Origin: Arcanobacterium pluranimalium
Lineage (GTDB): Bacteria; Actinomycetota; Actinomycetes; Actinomycetales; Actinomycetaceae
DNA: 64,000 bases
Assembly: GCF_016907845.1 (NCBI RefSeq)
Contig: NZ_JAFBCS010000001.1
Span: 1,612,001 to 1,676,000 of the forward strand
Direction: 5' to 3'
A program made the translations under genes and the position numbers. Under the pieces are notes generated by a model. It saw only the letters and a program-made list of their open reading frames with translations, had not been told where the DNA came from and did no database searches. Shown one piece after another: positions 50,548 through 60,468 of the stretch. Every line of letters begins with the position of its first letter. The first letter of the stretch is position 1.

Positions 50548-51342
50548 TCACTCTCGGCTCAAAACTGCATATCCAGCAAAGCGCCCAGTAGACGTGCCCG
50601 CTTTGCCAGCTCGGCGATGCGAGAAATATTTGTGCGATTCCAATGTGCACGCCCCATGACGAACCACCTGCGCTAATTCCAAAGCTCGAAGCTGGTGCTC
50701 AAGGCCTGCCGGAATATCCAGTGCAGGAGTACCCCAGCTCGTTATGCTTACTGCCCAGGGCGCTGTGCGCTCAAAAACTTCTACCATCTGCGCCGGTAAT
50801 TCATAGCAGTTACCACAAATACTCGGCCCAATAAAAGCGTGTAACTGCGCGCGCTGCGTCCCTCGCTTGCACATCTCACCCACAACTTTTCCGGCGATCC
50901 CTTGCTCAAAACCAGCTCTACCCACATGAACCACAGCCGTTCGCGCTCCAGTCTGATCCACCAAGATCAACGGAACGCAGTCTGCAACCATCACCGCTGC
51001 GCCTTGAGAACTGCCCGGGCGTATTGAACTTCGCTCCACAATGATCGCATCGGCGTCTCCAACACTCCAAGAATCACCCACTAATTGCGCCGATTGCGCA
51101 TCTTTGACCTCACTGCCATGCACTTGATCCATCCACACCAAATGAGCATCAAGGCCGTGTTCGAGAATCGCGCGATTTTGACGCACGAGCTGAGCGTCGT
51201 CGCCAACGTGAAAAGCGAGATTCAACGAAGCGTACGGCTCAGGCGATACGCCACCGTAACGAGTTGTGAAACCACAGCGCACACCTGCCTTAGCCAACCA
51301 TGGCAGATCAATGGCCTCATAAGGTGGCAATTCCGAGCGCAT
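50548..51342 (-). CDS. pgeF: Laccase-domain protein PgeF/YfiH (peptidoglycan editing factor)
   Basis: This 264-residue protein has the COG1496 features: FTTRYGGVSPEPYASLNLA near the start, MDQVHGSEV (His), MVADCVPLIL (Cys) and VVHVGRAGFEQGI (His), which together form the zinc active site. Family members act on purine nucleosides or prevent L-Ser misincorporation in peptidoglycan. Its place between ftsZ and sepF is usual. ATG 51342 has GGAGGT four bases upstream. Confidence 0.92.
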   Translation of the reverse strand: MRSELPPYEAIDLPWLAKAGVRCGFTTRYGGVSPEPYASLNLAFHVGDDAQLVRQNRAILEHGLDAHLVWMDQVHGSEVKDAQSAQLVGDSWSVGDADAIIVERSSIRPGSSQGAAVMVADCVPLILVDQTGARTAVVHVGRAGFEQGIAGKVVGEMCKRGTQRAQLHAFIGPSICGNCYELPAQMVEVFERTAPWAVSITSWGTPALDIPAGLEHQLRALELAQVVRHGACTLESHKYFSHRRAGKAGTSTGRFAGYAVLSRE

Positions 51343-51424
51343 AGATACCTCCACGTTTTCCTCATAGAACCTTATCGATTAATGATCCGACTGATAGTCA
51401 TTTGATGCGCAACAGCGATAAAAA

Positions 51425-51458
51425 TGTGGCCTTTGATAGGCAATTATCAAAGGCCACA
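51425..51458 (-). terminator. ftsZ terminator
   Basis: A perfect 14-base stem (51425-51438 with 51445-51458, 6-base loop) is followed on the minus strand by ATTTTTAT. It lies about 30 bases beyond the ftsZ stop and separates ftsZ from pgeF-sepF-yggT. Confidence 0.9.
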
Positions 51459-51487
51459 GGTTGAAGTTATCCTATCTGATCCAGATA

Positions 51488-52735
51488 TTATTCCTCGCCG
51501 AAAAGGAACGGCGGAATATCAAGATCAGGACGACGCCGGGTCGATTCGTCCTCCAAAATCGGTGGCACATCGAGCGACGTCGGTGCGGCACTTTGCGTCG
51601 TGAGCGGCGGCAGATCGTTGTCGTGATTGGCATGTGGCATCGCAGGTGAAGCAACATTGCCGCTCACCGCTGGACGCTGCGCTACCCGCTCGTCTGCGCT
51701 TGGAATTTCGCGATGCTTAGCAGCACCTTGCTCTGGCGCAGCAGGAATAGTTGGCTGAGCCATAGTCTTCTCTACTGGAGCAAGGTAGTCCTCAGTCTCA
51801 TCGAATCCCGCAGCGATGACGGTAACGCGCAGTTCATCGCCAAGTGACTCGTCGATCATCAAACCAATAATGATGTTCGCATTTGGATCAACAGCTTCCT
51901 TGACCAGGTTCGAAGCCTCAGAGTATTCGGTCAAGCCCAAATCGGTTGAGGCGGTGAAAGCCAAGAGCACGCCATGCGCGCCGTCAATACGTGCTTCAAG
52001 AAGCGGAGAAGAGATAGCATTTTCTGTTGCACGCAAGGCACGATCGGCACCAGAAGCACTGCCGATACCCATCAGTGCGGTTCCGGCGTCTTTCATAATT
52101 GCTTTCACATCAGCAAAGTCGAGGTTGATCTCACCAGCTTTAGTGATGAGGTCAGAAATGCCTTTCACGCCTGAGTTGAGCACTTCGTCTGCCATACGGA
52201 AAGCTTCAATAATGCCGATGTTCTTCTCTGAAATCTCGAGAAGTCGATCGTTTGGAATGACGATAAGTGTGTCTACCGCTTCGCGCAGTGCAGCAATACC
52301 TGCATTTGCGTTACGAGTGCGCTGTTGCCCTTCAAAACCAAATGGCCGAGTCACAACTCCAACCGTCAAAGCGCCGAGCTCACGAGCCACCGAAGCGACG
52401 ATCGGAGCAGCTCCCGTTCCGGTTCCGCCGCCTTCACCAGCGGTAACAAAGACCATATCGGCTCCATCAAGAGCGTTACGCACTGTCTCAATGTTCTCTT
52501 CAGCAGCGCGCTTACCCACAGTCGGATCAGCGCCAGCGCCGAGTCCTTGTGAGACGTTCATGCCGATATCTAGCTTAGTTTCCGCTTCTGATTTTGCCAG
52601 CGACTGTGCATCGGTATTGACAGCAATAAAGTCAACACCAGCTAGTCCGTCTTGAATCATTCGGTCAATAGCGTTTACGCCACCGCCGCCTACACCAACA
52701 ACTTTGATGTCGGCTGCATTATTCATTGACAACAT
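51488..52735 (-). CDS. ftsZ: Cell division tubulin FtsZ
   Basis: This 415-residue GTPase polymerises into the division ring. The N-terminal [15 protein letters not shown] and the tubulin signature [10 protein letters not shown] near residue 105 bind GTP; the T7-type loop contains [15 protein letters not shown] near 205. A variable Pro/Ala-rich linker follows (about residues 325-400), ending in the C-terminal binding tail [10 protein letters not shown] for SepF and other partners. ATG 52735 has AAGGA seven bases upstream. Confidence 0.97.
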   Translation of the reverse strand: MLSMNNAADIKVVGVGGGGVNAIDRMIQDGLAGVDFIAVNTDAQSLAKSEAETKLDIGMNVSQGLGAGADPTVGKRAAEENIETVRNALDGADMVFVTAGEGGGTGTGAAPIVASVARELGALTVGVVTRPFGFEGQQRTRNANAGIAALREAVDTLIVIPNDRLLEISEKNIGIIEAFRMADEVLNSGVKGISDLITKAGEINLDFADVKAIMKDAGTALMGIGSASGADRALRATENAISSPLLEARIDGAHGVLLAFTASTDLGLTEYSEASNLVKEAVDPNANIIIGLMIDESLGDELRVTVIAAGFDETEDYLAPVEKTMAQPTIPAAPEQGAAKHREIPSADERVAQRPAVSGNVASPAMPHANHDNDLPPLTTQSAAPTSLDVPPILEDESTRRRPDLDIPPFLFGEE

Positions 52736-52766
52736 TGCCTATTCCTTCCGAAACCTCAAGTATTAC

Positions 52767-52786
52767 TTGAAGTTTTACGACTTCAA
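52767..52786 (-). other. Hairpin in the ftsZ 5' leader
   Basis: TTGAAGT and ACTTCAA (7 bases each, 6-base loop) occur about 30 bases upstream of ftsZ, beside CAAGTATTACTTG. They may form a small leader structure or operator. The ftsQ-ftsZ gap of 140 bp probably also holds the ftsZ promoter. Confidence 0.3.
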
Positions 52787-52875
52787 CCTCGCGGAAAAAA
52801 TAATGTCAATGAATCAATTAAGCAACGATATAACCGGTGTGTTGCACAATTAGCTTCCGTTAACGCACACCTTCA

Positions 52876-54051
52876 TCACTTTGCAACCGGCGCACCTGGA
52901 ACAGAAACGTCGATCTTCGACTTTGGTTCAGCCAAAATTGAACGCAAAACGCGAGCCTTCGCATCGCCGTCTTTCGAAATCCCCCAAAAAACCTCACGCC
53001 CATCTTTGAACACAAAAGTCATCTGATACCCAGAAGAAACCTTGACTCGCGCCACCTGCGCAGCTAGATCCGTGTTGAGATACCCAAATAACTGGTTGAT
53101 ATCTTTCAATGCACGCTGAGCATCCATGCCATCAGGAATATTTTCGAGCACCGGCAAATTCTGCGTCATCTCAGCAGGCAGGTGCAGTTCCTCACCTTTG
53201 GCCGATAGAGGCACGCAGGCATTGTTCTTGTTCACGCACACCACCGGGTACTGTGGCTTAATTTCCACTACCAGCCCTGAAAATGGCGATGCGCTCACAT
53301 CGGCCTGTGCGACTTCAGGAATTGCTTCCAAAGCTTCTTCAAGCTCACCGCGATTAATACGCAGCAACTGCTCGCCCTCGTATTGGCTCAATACCGAATT
53401 GACCTGCGTTTCACCGGCAGTATTGGTTGGCCCATCATAATTGACTGAGATATTCGAAGCGCTAATGCGCAAAAGCGGAGAAAACAGCAGCAGCCACGTA
53501 GTAAAGGCCAAAAAACCTGCCAATGCCAGCGCAATAGCGAGCTTTTTGATGCGCACTTTGCGCACCTCATGCCGTTGCTCGGTCAAGCGATCGTTCAACG
53601 ACAGCACATTAGAGCTCTTCTTTTTTGCGCCGCCGCTCTTTCCCACTTCGCGTTTAGCAGGCATAGCCGCTGCCAGCTTCTGACGCCACTCGTGATATTC
53701 AGAATGTTGCTCAGATTCCGAATCGGCATCCACAAGGCTCGCCCTTTGCTCAAGGCGCTCTTTGACGCGCGCAAAAGGCGCAGTCAAACCTCGAAAACGC
53801 GAGCGCTGCTCAGCTTCAGCATGCGCGATCTCATCCTTATCGAAGTCCAACTCGGCGCTGTCGTATGTCGCGACTGGAGCAGTTTCAGCAGCAGGAGCGC
53901 TGTGAGCATAGGCTGCAGTCTCTACAGAATCCGCTGTAGTTGCCCCTTGCCCTGCTGGGAGATCTCGACTACGGGAATCACTGGCTTGCTGCTGAGTGTG
54001 ATCGGCCGGCGAAATACTTCGCAGTTTACGAGGTTGGCGAGGTGCTCTCAT
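52876..54051 (-). CDS. ftsQ: Cell division protein FtsQ/DivIB
   Basis: This 391-residue protein has a long, charged cytoplasmic N-terminus (residues 1-165, much longer than usual), one membrane helix (LAIALALAGFLAFTTWLLLF, about 170-190), a POTRA domain (LRISASNISVNYDG onward) and a FtsQ beta domain with VEIKPQYPVVCVNKNNACVP. It links early and late divisome parts. The start overlaps murC (ATGA). Confidence 0.92.
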   Translation of the reverse strand: MRAPRQPRKLRSISPADHTQQQASDSRSRDLPAGQGATTADSVETAAYAHSAPAAETAPVATYDSAELDFDKDEIAHAEAEQRSRFRGLTAPFARVKERLEQRASLVDADSESEQHSEYHEWRQKLAAAMPAKREVGKSGGAKKKSSNVLSLNDRLTEQRHEVRKVRIKKLAIALALAGFLAFTTWLLLFSPLLRISASNISVNYDGPTNTAGETQVNSVLSQYEGEQLLRINRGELEEALEAIPEVAQADVSASPFSGLVVEIKPQYPVVCVNKNNACVPLSAKGEELHLPAEMTQNLPVLENIPDGMDAQRALKDINQLFGYLNTDLAAQVARVKVSSGYQMTFVFKDGREVFWGISKDGDAKARVLRSILAEPKSKIDVSVPGAPVAK

Positions 54052-55424
54052 GAGTTCTTCTCCAGTTCCTCCAAAATTACAGCTCCGAGTTCAGTCACGT
54101 CACCAGCGCCAACGGTGAGAATCGCATCCCCTGGTTCGGCACGGCGGGCAATCTCATGGGCAGCTTGAATCCGATCGGGAATGTAATCGGCAGTAGGTAA
54201 AAACGCAGTGATTGCATCGCCTTCAACGCCGTCGCTCGGAACCTCGCGAGCAGCATAAACACTGGTCACGACGACGTCGTCGGCAAGCGACAGCGCCTGG
54301 GCGAAACGCTGGGCAAAATTTTTGGTGCGGGAATATAAGTGCGGTTGAAACAGCACTCGAACTTTGCCAGAAAATAGCGACTTCGCAGTTCGCAGGGTAG
54401 CTTCAACCTCAGTTGGATGATGGGCATAATCGTCGATAACTTTGATACCGCGCTGCTCCCCGCGCAGTTCAAATCGCCGTCCTGTCCCGCGGAATGCCTG
54501 CAGCGCACGAGCCATATCTTGGCCAGAGATGCCAAGCTCAACGCCAACTAACCAGGCGCCTACCGCGTTGAGTAGCATATGCTCACCTGGAACTGCCATC
54601 TTCAGTTCATAATTTTGAGCGCCAAACACGATACGGGCGCATTGCGCATCTGCATCTGGATCTGCGTCTGCATCTGGATCACGCAGCAGCGCATGAGCTT
54701 GACCGATACTACATTCGGTACGTCCATAGGTCCACACCCGCGCTCCAGCTTGCACAGCTTGCTCAGCAAGTGCGCGCGAGCCATCATTATCCGCACAGCA
54801 GACCAAAAGACCGCCAGGCACAATACGCTGTGAAAAATCAACAAAGGCCTGCTCAAACTTTTCCAGCGTTCCGTAGTGGTCAAGATGGTCGGCTTCAATA
54901 TTGAGTACCAACGCAACGCGCGGGGCATAGTTCAAAAAAGATTGATCTGATTCATCGGCTTCAGCAACAAGAATTTGGCCGCTACCCAAATATCCGCCCG
55001 AGAGTCCACCGGCCAGTGAACCGCCGATAGCTCGCGAAGGATCGAGCCCAAGCTCTGCTAAAGCCACAGCCAGCATTCCTGTGGTCGAGGTTTTACCGTG
55101 CGCACCCGCCACCGCCACGAAATCTTTATTCTGCGCCGCAAAAGCTAGTGCTTGCGAGCGGTGCATTATTTTTTGACCTCGCGCACGGGCGATGTGCAGC
55201 TCCGGGTTCTCGGGCTTTATAGCTGACGAAACGACGACGATCGCGTCGTCATCCATATTCTCTTGCGCATGTCCCACAGCGACGACGGCACCAGCGTCAC
55301 GCAGCCGCCGCACGTTTTGCGAATCCGCACGATCCGATCCATGCACGCTATGGCCTTGGGCTAAGAGTAAGTCTGCCACCACAGACATTCCAGCTCCGCC
55401 AATACCAATGAGATGAAACTTCAC
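54048..55424 (-). CDS. murC: UDP-N-acetylmuramate--L-alanine ligase
   Basis: This 458-residue ATP-dependent ligase adds the first L-alanine to UDP-MurNAc. Motifs: HLIGIGGAGMSVVADLLL at the N-terminus, the P-loop AGAHGKTSTTGML near residue 109, AEADESDQSF and YAHHPTEV near 325. Residues about 249-260 contain an in-frame Asp-Pro-Asp-Ala repeat that is not typical of the family. The start overlaps the murG stop by four bases. Confidence 0.96.
   Translation of the reverse strand: MKFHLIGIGGAGMSVVADLLLAQGHSVHGSDRADSQNVRRLRDAGAVVAVGHAQENMDDDAIVVVSSAIKPENPELHIARARGQKIMHRSQALAFAAQNKDFVAVAGAHGKTSTTGMLAVALAELGLDPSRAIGGSLAGGLSGGYLGSGQILVAEADESDQSFLNYAPRVALVLNIEADHLDHYGTLEKFEQAFVDFSQRIVPGGLLVCCADNDGSRALAEQAVQAGARVWTYGRTECSIGQAHALLRDPDADADPDADAQCARIVFGAQNYELKMAVPGEHMLLNAVGAWLVGVELGISGQDMARALQAFRGTGRRFELRGEQRGIKVIDDYAHHPTEVEATLRTAKSLFSGKVRVLFQPHLYSRTKNFAQRFAQALSLADDVVVTSVYAAREVPSDGVEGDAITAFLPTADYIPDRIQAAHEIARRAEPGDAILTVGAGDVTELGAVILEELEKNS
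54646..54680. repeat. In-frame microsatellite in murC
   Basis: Hexamer-like units of GCATCT/GGATCT/GCGTCT in tandem encode a short Asp/Ala/Pro repeat in MurC. Length variation by slippage in multiples of three or six would keep the frame. Confidence 0.6.
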
Positions 55425-56545
55425 GAGGCAATCTCCAAGGTTTTCTGAGCTAGCACCTGTGCCCCATCGAGAGCAGATACCGCACGGGCTTTTGTAGACA
55501 TTTCGCTCAATACGTTGTTTTCAAATAAAGGCAATACATTGGCTCGCAGCCACTGCGGCGTGAATTCACTATCGGCAACCATGAGGGCGCCACCAGCCTC
55601 TACGACGTCTTGGGCATTGAGAGCTTGTTCGCCATTGCCGATAGGCAACGGCACGAAAACCGCTGGAATACCCAAGCCTGAAACTTCAGCTACCATCCCT
55701 GCGCCTGCACGAGTGATCACCAAATCTGCCAGAGCGTAGGCTTTCTCCATGCCCATGAGATAGTCAATGACTTGATAACCGCAGCTGTGCAAATGAGCAG
55801 TCTGTTCTCGCACCTGGGTATCTTTTCCCTTGCCAGTAATGTGGAGAACCTGGATTCCGGCGTCGATCATTTCTTGGGCGCACTGCACAAGAACCTCGTT
55901 CAGGTGCAGCGCACCTAGCGAACCTCCCGTAACTACAACTACTGGCTTATTAGCATCGAAGTTGTACGCAGCGAGCATCTGGGCGCGCAAATCTTGGCGT
56001 AACCGCTCGTGATCTGCTAAATCCGAAATACTTGCACGCATCGGCAAACCTATAACTTGTGTGCTTCCATGACGCGCTTTCAATGCAGTAGAGGCAAAAG
56101 TGAGCGCCACAAAATGAGCAAAACGCGCTCCAAGTTTATTGGCCAAACCAGGACGAGCATTGCCTTCATGCACGATCACCGGAATATTCAATGACTTTGC
56201 TGCCATGTACACCGGAGTAGAGACGTAGCCACCAAATCCAACGACTACATCAGCCTTTGCCTGGCGAAGTACCTCTTTGGCAGCTTTGATAGATTTACCA
56301 AAACGCGGCAGGAATGTAATCGCATCTTTGTTGATGCGGCGCGGGAATGGCACACGATCAATCGTGACGAGGTGATAGCCTGCGGCTGGTACCAGCTCCG
56401 TTTCGAGTCCCTGATCGGTACCCACCACCGTAATCTCCACGTTTGAATCCAGCTTCTTTAAGGCATCCGCAGTTGATAACAACGGATTTACGTGGCCGGC
56501 AGTTCCTCCGCCAGCGAGAACCACCGAAATGTGCCGATCAGGCAT
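55421..56545 (-). CDS. murG: UDP-GlcNAc:lipid I N-acetylglucosaminyltransferase
   Basis: This 374-residue GT28 enzyme makes lipid II on the inner membrane face. Motifs: VVLAGGGTAGHVNPLLSTAD at the N-terminus, VVGFGGYVSTPVY near residue 100, TGGSLGALHLNEV near 208 and RAGAGMVAEVSGLGIPAVFV near 285. GAGG lies close to the ATG. It overlaps ftsW by eight bases and murC by four. Confidence 0.96.
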   Translation of the reverse strand: MPDRHISVVLAGGGTAGHVNPLLSTADALKKLDSNVEITVVGTDQGLETELVPAAGYHLVTIDRVPFPRRINKDAITFLPRFGKSIKAAKEVLRQAKADVVVGFGGYVSTPVYMAAKSLNIPVIVHEGNARPGLANKLGARFAHFVALTFASTALKARHGSTQVIGLPMRASISDLADHERLRQDLRAQMLAAYNFDANKPVVVVTGGSLGALHLNEVLVQCAQEMIDAGIQVLHITGKGKDTQVREQTAHLHSCGYQVIDYLMGMEKAYALADLVITRAGAGMVAEVSGLGIPAVFVPLPIGNGEQALNAQDVVEAGGALMVADSEFTPQWLRANVLPLFENNVLSEMSTKARAVSALDGAQVLAQKTLEIAS

Positions 56546-57893
56546 CTTTCCTCCTCAATACTGCGCGTGCACGGTGCACCAACGTTGAGCGAATCCGCAG
56601 GCTCTCTTTTACACCTGGCACGCTCATCGCGCATGAAATCACTATCCCAATCATAAACAGTGTAGCCATCAAAGCTGAGCCGCCTTGTGAGAGAAATGGC
56701 AGTGGCACGCCAAAAACAGGAAGCAGGCCAGTAACGACGCACATATTGAGGAATGCCTGCCCGCAAATCCACAATCCAGCACCGGCAGATAAAAGCTGAC
56801 CGTATCTGAAAGGATGATTCACAATCAAGCGCAAAAATGCCCACGCAAGCACCAAAAACAGCACTACGATGATGATTGAGCCGAACAAACCTAGCTCTTC
56901 GCCAATAACAGCGAAAATGAAGTCAGTATGGGCTTCCTTCAGATCTCGCCATTTTTCCTTGCCAGCGCCAATTCCCAGTCCAGACCAGCCTCCGGTGCCA
57001 AAAGCGAATTGGGCAAAATCCGCTTGGCTAGGTTCTTTAAGGCCAGGCGTGGAGAAGAGATTATTGAAATAACTAGTTACTCGGCTTAGACGCGACGGTT
57101 GAATGGCGATCAGTGCACCTGCGCCAACTATTCCCGCGCCAAAAACAATACCGAGATATTTCAAAGGCAAACCGGCCAGCCACAGCATTCCTAAACCAAT
57201 GAGCACATACACGATTGATGTGCCCATGTCTCCTGGCAGCAAAACCAGTCCGGTGGCAATAGTGAGTCCGCCCACAGGCAGGGCAAGAGCGTGGAGATCT
57301 GCCATTTGCGGCACCCGCAACCTGCCAATCACATGAGCCAGCCACACGATTACTGCTAGTTTTAAGAACTCCGATGGTTGAAGCTGTAAACCGCCAATTT
57401 TTAACCAGTTCGTATTACCGGCCACTTCTTTTCCAAAAAAGACCACTGCAAGCTGCATAATGCAAGCGCCAGCGAAAATCACATAGCACATTCGCTCAAT
57501 CAAGCGATAGGGAAGGATCGCCAGCACCACTGCGCCGATGACGCCAAGTACTGCCCAAAACACCTGCCTGATCGCAACGGAAAACAAGCCAACGCCCTCG
57601 CCGTAGCGATCAACTGCGCGAATTGACGATGCAGACGTTGCCGAAAACACCATAAAAATTCCAATGATCAGCAAAATGGTGGACGCAACCAGCAGCGTGA
57701 TAACCGATCTTTGCACGGCGTCACGCCGTTCACGTTGATTTTGCGTCAATTCTCGCGTTTGGCCTACCGGTGGATCAATAGGTTCAGCAAAGAGCACTGG
57801 CGTAGGATTCATGGCGCTGCTGCGATTCATAGCGCCACCGCGATTCACTGCGCTGCTGTAGTTGACAGCGCCGGAATGCATTGACTGCCCCAT
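56538..57893 (-). CDS. ftsW: SEDS peptidoglycan polymerase FtsW
   Basis: This 451-residue membrane protein has about ten helices. SEDS motifs include GGLQLQPSEFLKLAVIVWLA near residue 160, LLPGDMGTSIVY near 200, GGWSGLGIGAGKEKW near 290 and VPLPFLSQGGSALMATL near 400. It polymerises septal glycan with its class B penicillin-binding partner. The N-terminal 30 residues are an unusual Ser/Asn/Ala repeat (see 57806-57859). It starts two bases after murD. Confidence 0.95.
   Translation of the reverse strand: MGQSMHSGAVNYSSAVNRGGAMNRSSAMNPTPVLFAEPIDPPVGQTRELTQNQRERRDAVQRSVITLLVASTILLIIGIFMVFSATSASSIRAVDRYGEGVGLFSVAIRQVFWAVLGVIGAVVLAILPYRLIERMCYVIFAGACIMQLAVVFFGKEVAGNTNWLKIGGLQLQPSEFLKLAVIVWLAHVIGRLRVPQMADLHALALPVGGLTIATGLVLLPGDMGTSIVYVLIGLGMLWLAGLPLKYLGIVFGAGIVGAGALIAIQPSRLSRVTSYFNNLFSTPGLKEPSQADFAQFAFGTGGWSGLGIGAGKEKWRDLKEAHTDFIFAVIGEELGLFGSIIIVVLFLVLAWAFLRLIVNHPFRYGQLLSAGAGLWICGQAFLNMCVVTGLLPVFGVPLPFLSQGGSALMATLFMIGIVISCAMSVPGVKESLRIRSTLVHRARAVLRRKDA
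57806..57859. repeat. Three 18-bp tandem units at the ftsW 5' end
   Basis: Three consecutive 18-base units beginning GATTCA (57806, 57824, 57842) encode six-residue repeats of the pattern N-R/Y-S/G-S/G-A-M/V in the cytoplasmic tail of FtsW. Units differ by a few substitutions. Confidence 0.75.
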
Positions 57894-57895
57894 TT

Positions 57896-59386
57896 TTAAC
57901 TGCCCTCCTGAACTTGCGCAATCTTGTGCGATACTGCTTGTGAAAAAGCTTGACCACGATGTGCATAAGAGGTGAACTGATCCATCGACGCGCTTGCTGG
58001 AGCGAGCAACACAGATCGAGTCTGTGAAGTAATATGGCGCTGCGCAGCTTCCACCGCCAATTCCATCGGATTTGTGGCGTCCGTATCGACGTAGTGCACT
58101 GGCACGTTAAGCGAACTCAACGCGCTGCGCCATGGCTCTTGATCACGCCCAATAACGATAACCGCACCGAGCACACTTTCAACTTCACTCACTAGCTGTT
58201 CGAATCGTGCCCCCTTTGCAAGGCCGCCAACGATCCAAACCACAGATTTTTCAGGGCGTCCGCACAGCGAAGCTTTTGCAGCATGCGCATTCGTCGCTTT
58301 CGAATCGTCGATCCATTCTACGCCGTCCACACACGCCACAGTCTCAATGCGATGCGCTCCGAGCCGATAGGCAGCAAGACCTGCCCGAACTTGCTCAGCA
58401 TCCACACCGATCGATCGGGCGAGCGCAGCGGCAGCCAAAGCATCTTTCACCAAGTGCGCCGGGAGCTGTTCCAGCCCGAGACCCTTCAGATCTCCTAATT
58501 CAAATAGTTCAGTGGCTTCGCGGCGGTAATGTGCACCAAATGCTCGATCAACGGCCACGTCCTCGACCAAGCCGATTTGCCCAAGCGCAGGAATTCCCAG
58601 TGATACCCCAATAGCACGCGCTCCTTCTTGCACATCAGCTTCGTCAACCATACTCTGCACTTGCGAATCGCCAACTGGATACACACAGGCCAGCTGAGTG
58701 CGTTCATATATCGAAGCTTTTGCTTGCCAATAGGCTTGCCGAGTGCCATGCCATTCCAAATGGTCATCGTCAATATTGAGGCATAAGGCCGCTGCTGGCG
58801 CCATGGAATGTGTGGCTTTGAGTTGAAACGAAGAAAGCTCAACGGCAAATGCCCGCGGAGCATTGGCATCGGTGCGACTAACCTCCTGCACGGCCGGTGT
58901 GCCAATATTCCCCACCGCCACACCTTTGAAGTGCGAATGTTGCAAAATGGAGGCGAGCATGGAGACCGTCGTCGTCTTTCCATTCGTTCCCGTCACGCAC
59001 AGCCACGGTGCGAATACACCGGCTTCGTCGCACGCACGCAGTCGCCATGCGAGCTCGATCTCGGACCAAATCTCAATATTGCGTTCGCGTAGCGTTGTCC
59101 ATTCGATTCCAGTTTCAGGAAAGCCCGGTGAAATAACGACGACGTCGGGCTGCCAAGTTACGAGCGAGTCGAGCATTTTTTGCGCGGCTGAGTCGCTAAA
59201 AGCATAGGATATGCGCGAATCAGCACTATATGTTGCTACCGCTTCAGGCTGAGAATCCCAAACGCCTACGACGGCCCGCGTCTTTGTGACCAGTGCGTCC
59301 ACACATGCACGGCCAGACACTCCTAATCCCAATACGGCGATTCTCCGAGCATCAAAATCCTTGACAGTAGGGATCGAATAACTCAT
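57896..59386 (-). CDS. murD: UDP-MurNAc-L-alanine--D-glutamate ligase
   Basis: This 496-residue ligase adds D-glutamate. Motifs: RIAVLGLGVSGRACVDAL at the N-terminus, P-loop TGTNGKTTTVSML near residue 133, NIDDDHLEWHG near 205 and DDSKATNAHAA near 365. ATG 59386 overlaps the mraY stop as ATGA; an upstream ATG at 59401 would extend into mraY without a ribosome site. Confidence 0.95.
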   Translation of the reverse strand: MSYSIPTVKDFDARRIAVLGLGVSGRACVDALVTKTRAVVGVWDSQPEAVATYSADSRISYAFSDSAAQKMLDSLVTWQPDVVVISPGFPETGIEWTTLRERNIEIWSEIELAWRLRACDEAGVFAPWLCVTGTNGKTTTVSMLASILQHSHFKGVAVGNIGTPAVQEVSRTDANAPRAFAVELSSFQLKATHSMAPAAALCLNIDDDHLEWHGTRQAYWQAKASIYERTQLACVYPVGDSQVQSMVDEADVQEGARAIGVSLGIPALGQIGLVEDVAVDRAFGAHYRREATELFELGDLKGLGLEQLPAHLVKDALAAAALARSIGVDAEQVRAGLAAYRLGAHRIETVACVDGVEWIDDSKATNAHAAKASLCGRPEKSVVWIVGGLAKGARFEQLVSEVESVLGAVIVIGRDQEPWRSALSSLNVPVHYVDTDATNPMELAVEAAQRHITSQTRSVLLAPASASMDQFTSYAHRGQAFSQAVSHKIAQVQEGS

Positions 59387-60468
59387 TGTTGTGAAAGCCA
59401 TTCCGCATAGAATAGTCCGATACCTAAAGCAGCCAGTAGGAATTGGATGAGCCAGAATCTCACTACGATAGTGACTTCTTTCCAGCCTTTAAGCTCAAAG
59501 TGATGATGAAGCGGTGCCATTCTGAACACACGTTTACCAGTCGTTTTGAAGAATCCGATCTGGATAACATCTGAAATAACGATGATAACGAACAGTCCGC
59601 CCAAAAAAACTGCCAGCACTTGGGTCTGCGTAAGAATCGAGATACCAGCAAAAGCTCCACCGAGTGCGAGCGAGCCGGTATCTCCCATAAAAATGCGAGC
59701 CGGCGAAGTGTTATGCCACAAAAATCCTAAACAAGCTCCCACGATAGCTGCCGCGATCATGGCCAAATCACGAGGATCGCGCACGTCATAACAACCATTT
59801 TCTGGATTGACCACCGATAAACACGGCTGGTACGACTGCCACAGCGTGACCACTACGTAGGCGCCGAAAGCAATAGCTGAAGCGCCCGCTGCTAAGCCAT
59901 CGAGTCCATCAGTGAGATTTACGGCATTCGACCAAGCTGTAATAAGGAAATTTGCCCACAGCACGAACAAAATAATGCCCAGTACAGTTATACCAAAGGC
60001 CAGGTCAAGCCTGGTATCACGCACAATAGAAATATGCGTCGACGCAGGCGAACGATTGAGTTCATTGCGAAATTGAAGCGCGAGTATGGAGAAAGTGATT
60101 CCAATGGCGCCCTGCCCGATCATTTTTGCCATCGGAGTCAAGCCCAGCGAGCGCTCTTTGCGCACTTTGATGAAGTCGTCAAGGAAGCCGATGAAGCCCA
60201 GTCCGATCATGAGGAAGAGCAGTAAGATGCCTGAGGCGTTAGGGGTTCGCGACGTCGCAATATTACTTGCCAAGTATCCAAGCACAGTAGCCAAAATAAT
60301 GATGATGCCACCCATAGTTGGAGTACCGCGCTTCGTTAGGTGCGTCGTCGGGCCGTCCTCACGAATGAACTGCCCATACGAACGCCGCTCAAGCAGCTTA
60401 ATAAGAAGAGGAGTGCAAAACAGGGAAATAGCAAGCGCTATCGCACCTGCGACCAAAATCGAAAGCAT
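59383..60468 (-). CDS. mraY: Phospho-MurNAc-pentapeptide translocase
   Basis: This 361-residue membrane enzyme with about ten helices transfers phospho-MurNAc-pentapeptide to undecaprenyl phosphate (lipid I). Family motifs: GPTTHLTKRGTPTMGGIIII near residue 39, GFLDDFIKV near 97, NLTDGLDGLAAG near 190 and FRMAPLHHHFE near 325. GGGGAG lies just before the ATG, which directly follows the murF stop. Confidence 0.97.
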   Translation of the reverse strand: MLSILVAGAIALAISLFCTPLLIKLLERRSYGQFIREDGPTTHLTKRGTPTMGGIIIILATVLGYLASNIATSRTPNASGILLLFLMIGLGFIGFLDDFIKVRKERSLGLTPMAKMIGQGAIGITFSILALQFRNELNRSPASTHISIVRDTRLDLAFGITVLGIILFVLWANFLITAWSNAVNLTDGLDGLAAGASAIAFGAYVVVTLWQSYQPCLSVVNPENGCYDVRDPRDLAMIAAAIVGACLGFLWHNTSPARIFMGDTGSLALGGAFAGISILTQTQVLAVFLGGLFVIIVISDVIQIGFFKTTGKRVFRMAPLHHHFELKGWKEVTIVVRFWLIQFLLAALGIGLFYAEWLSQQ

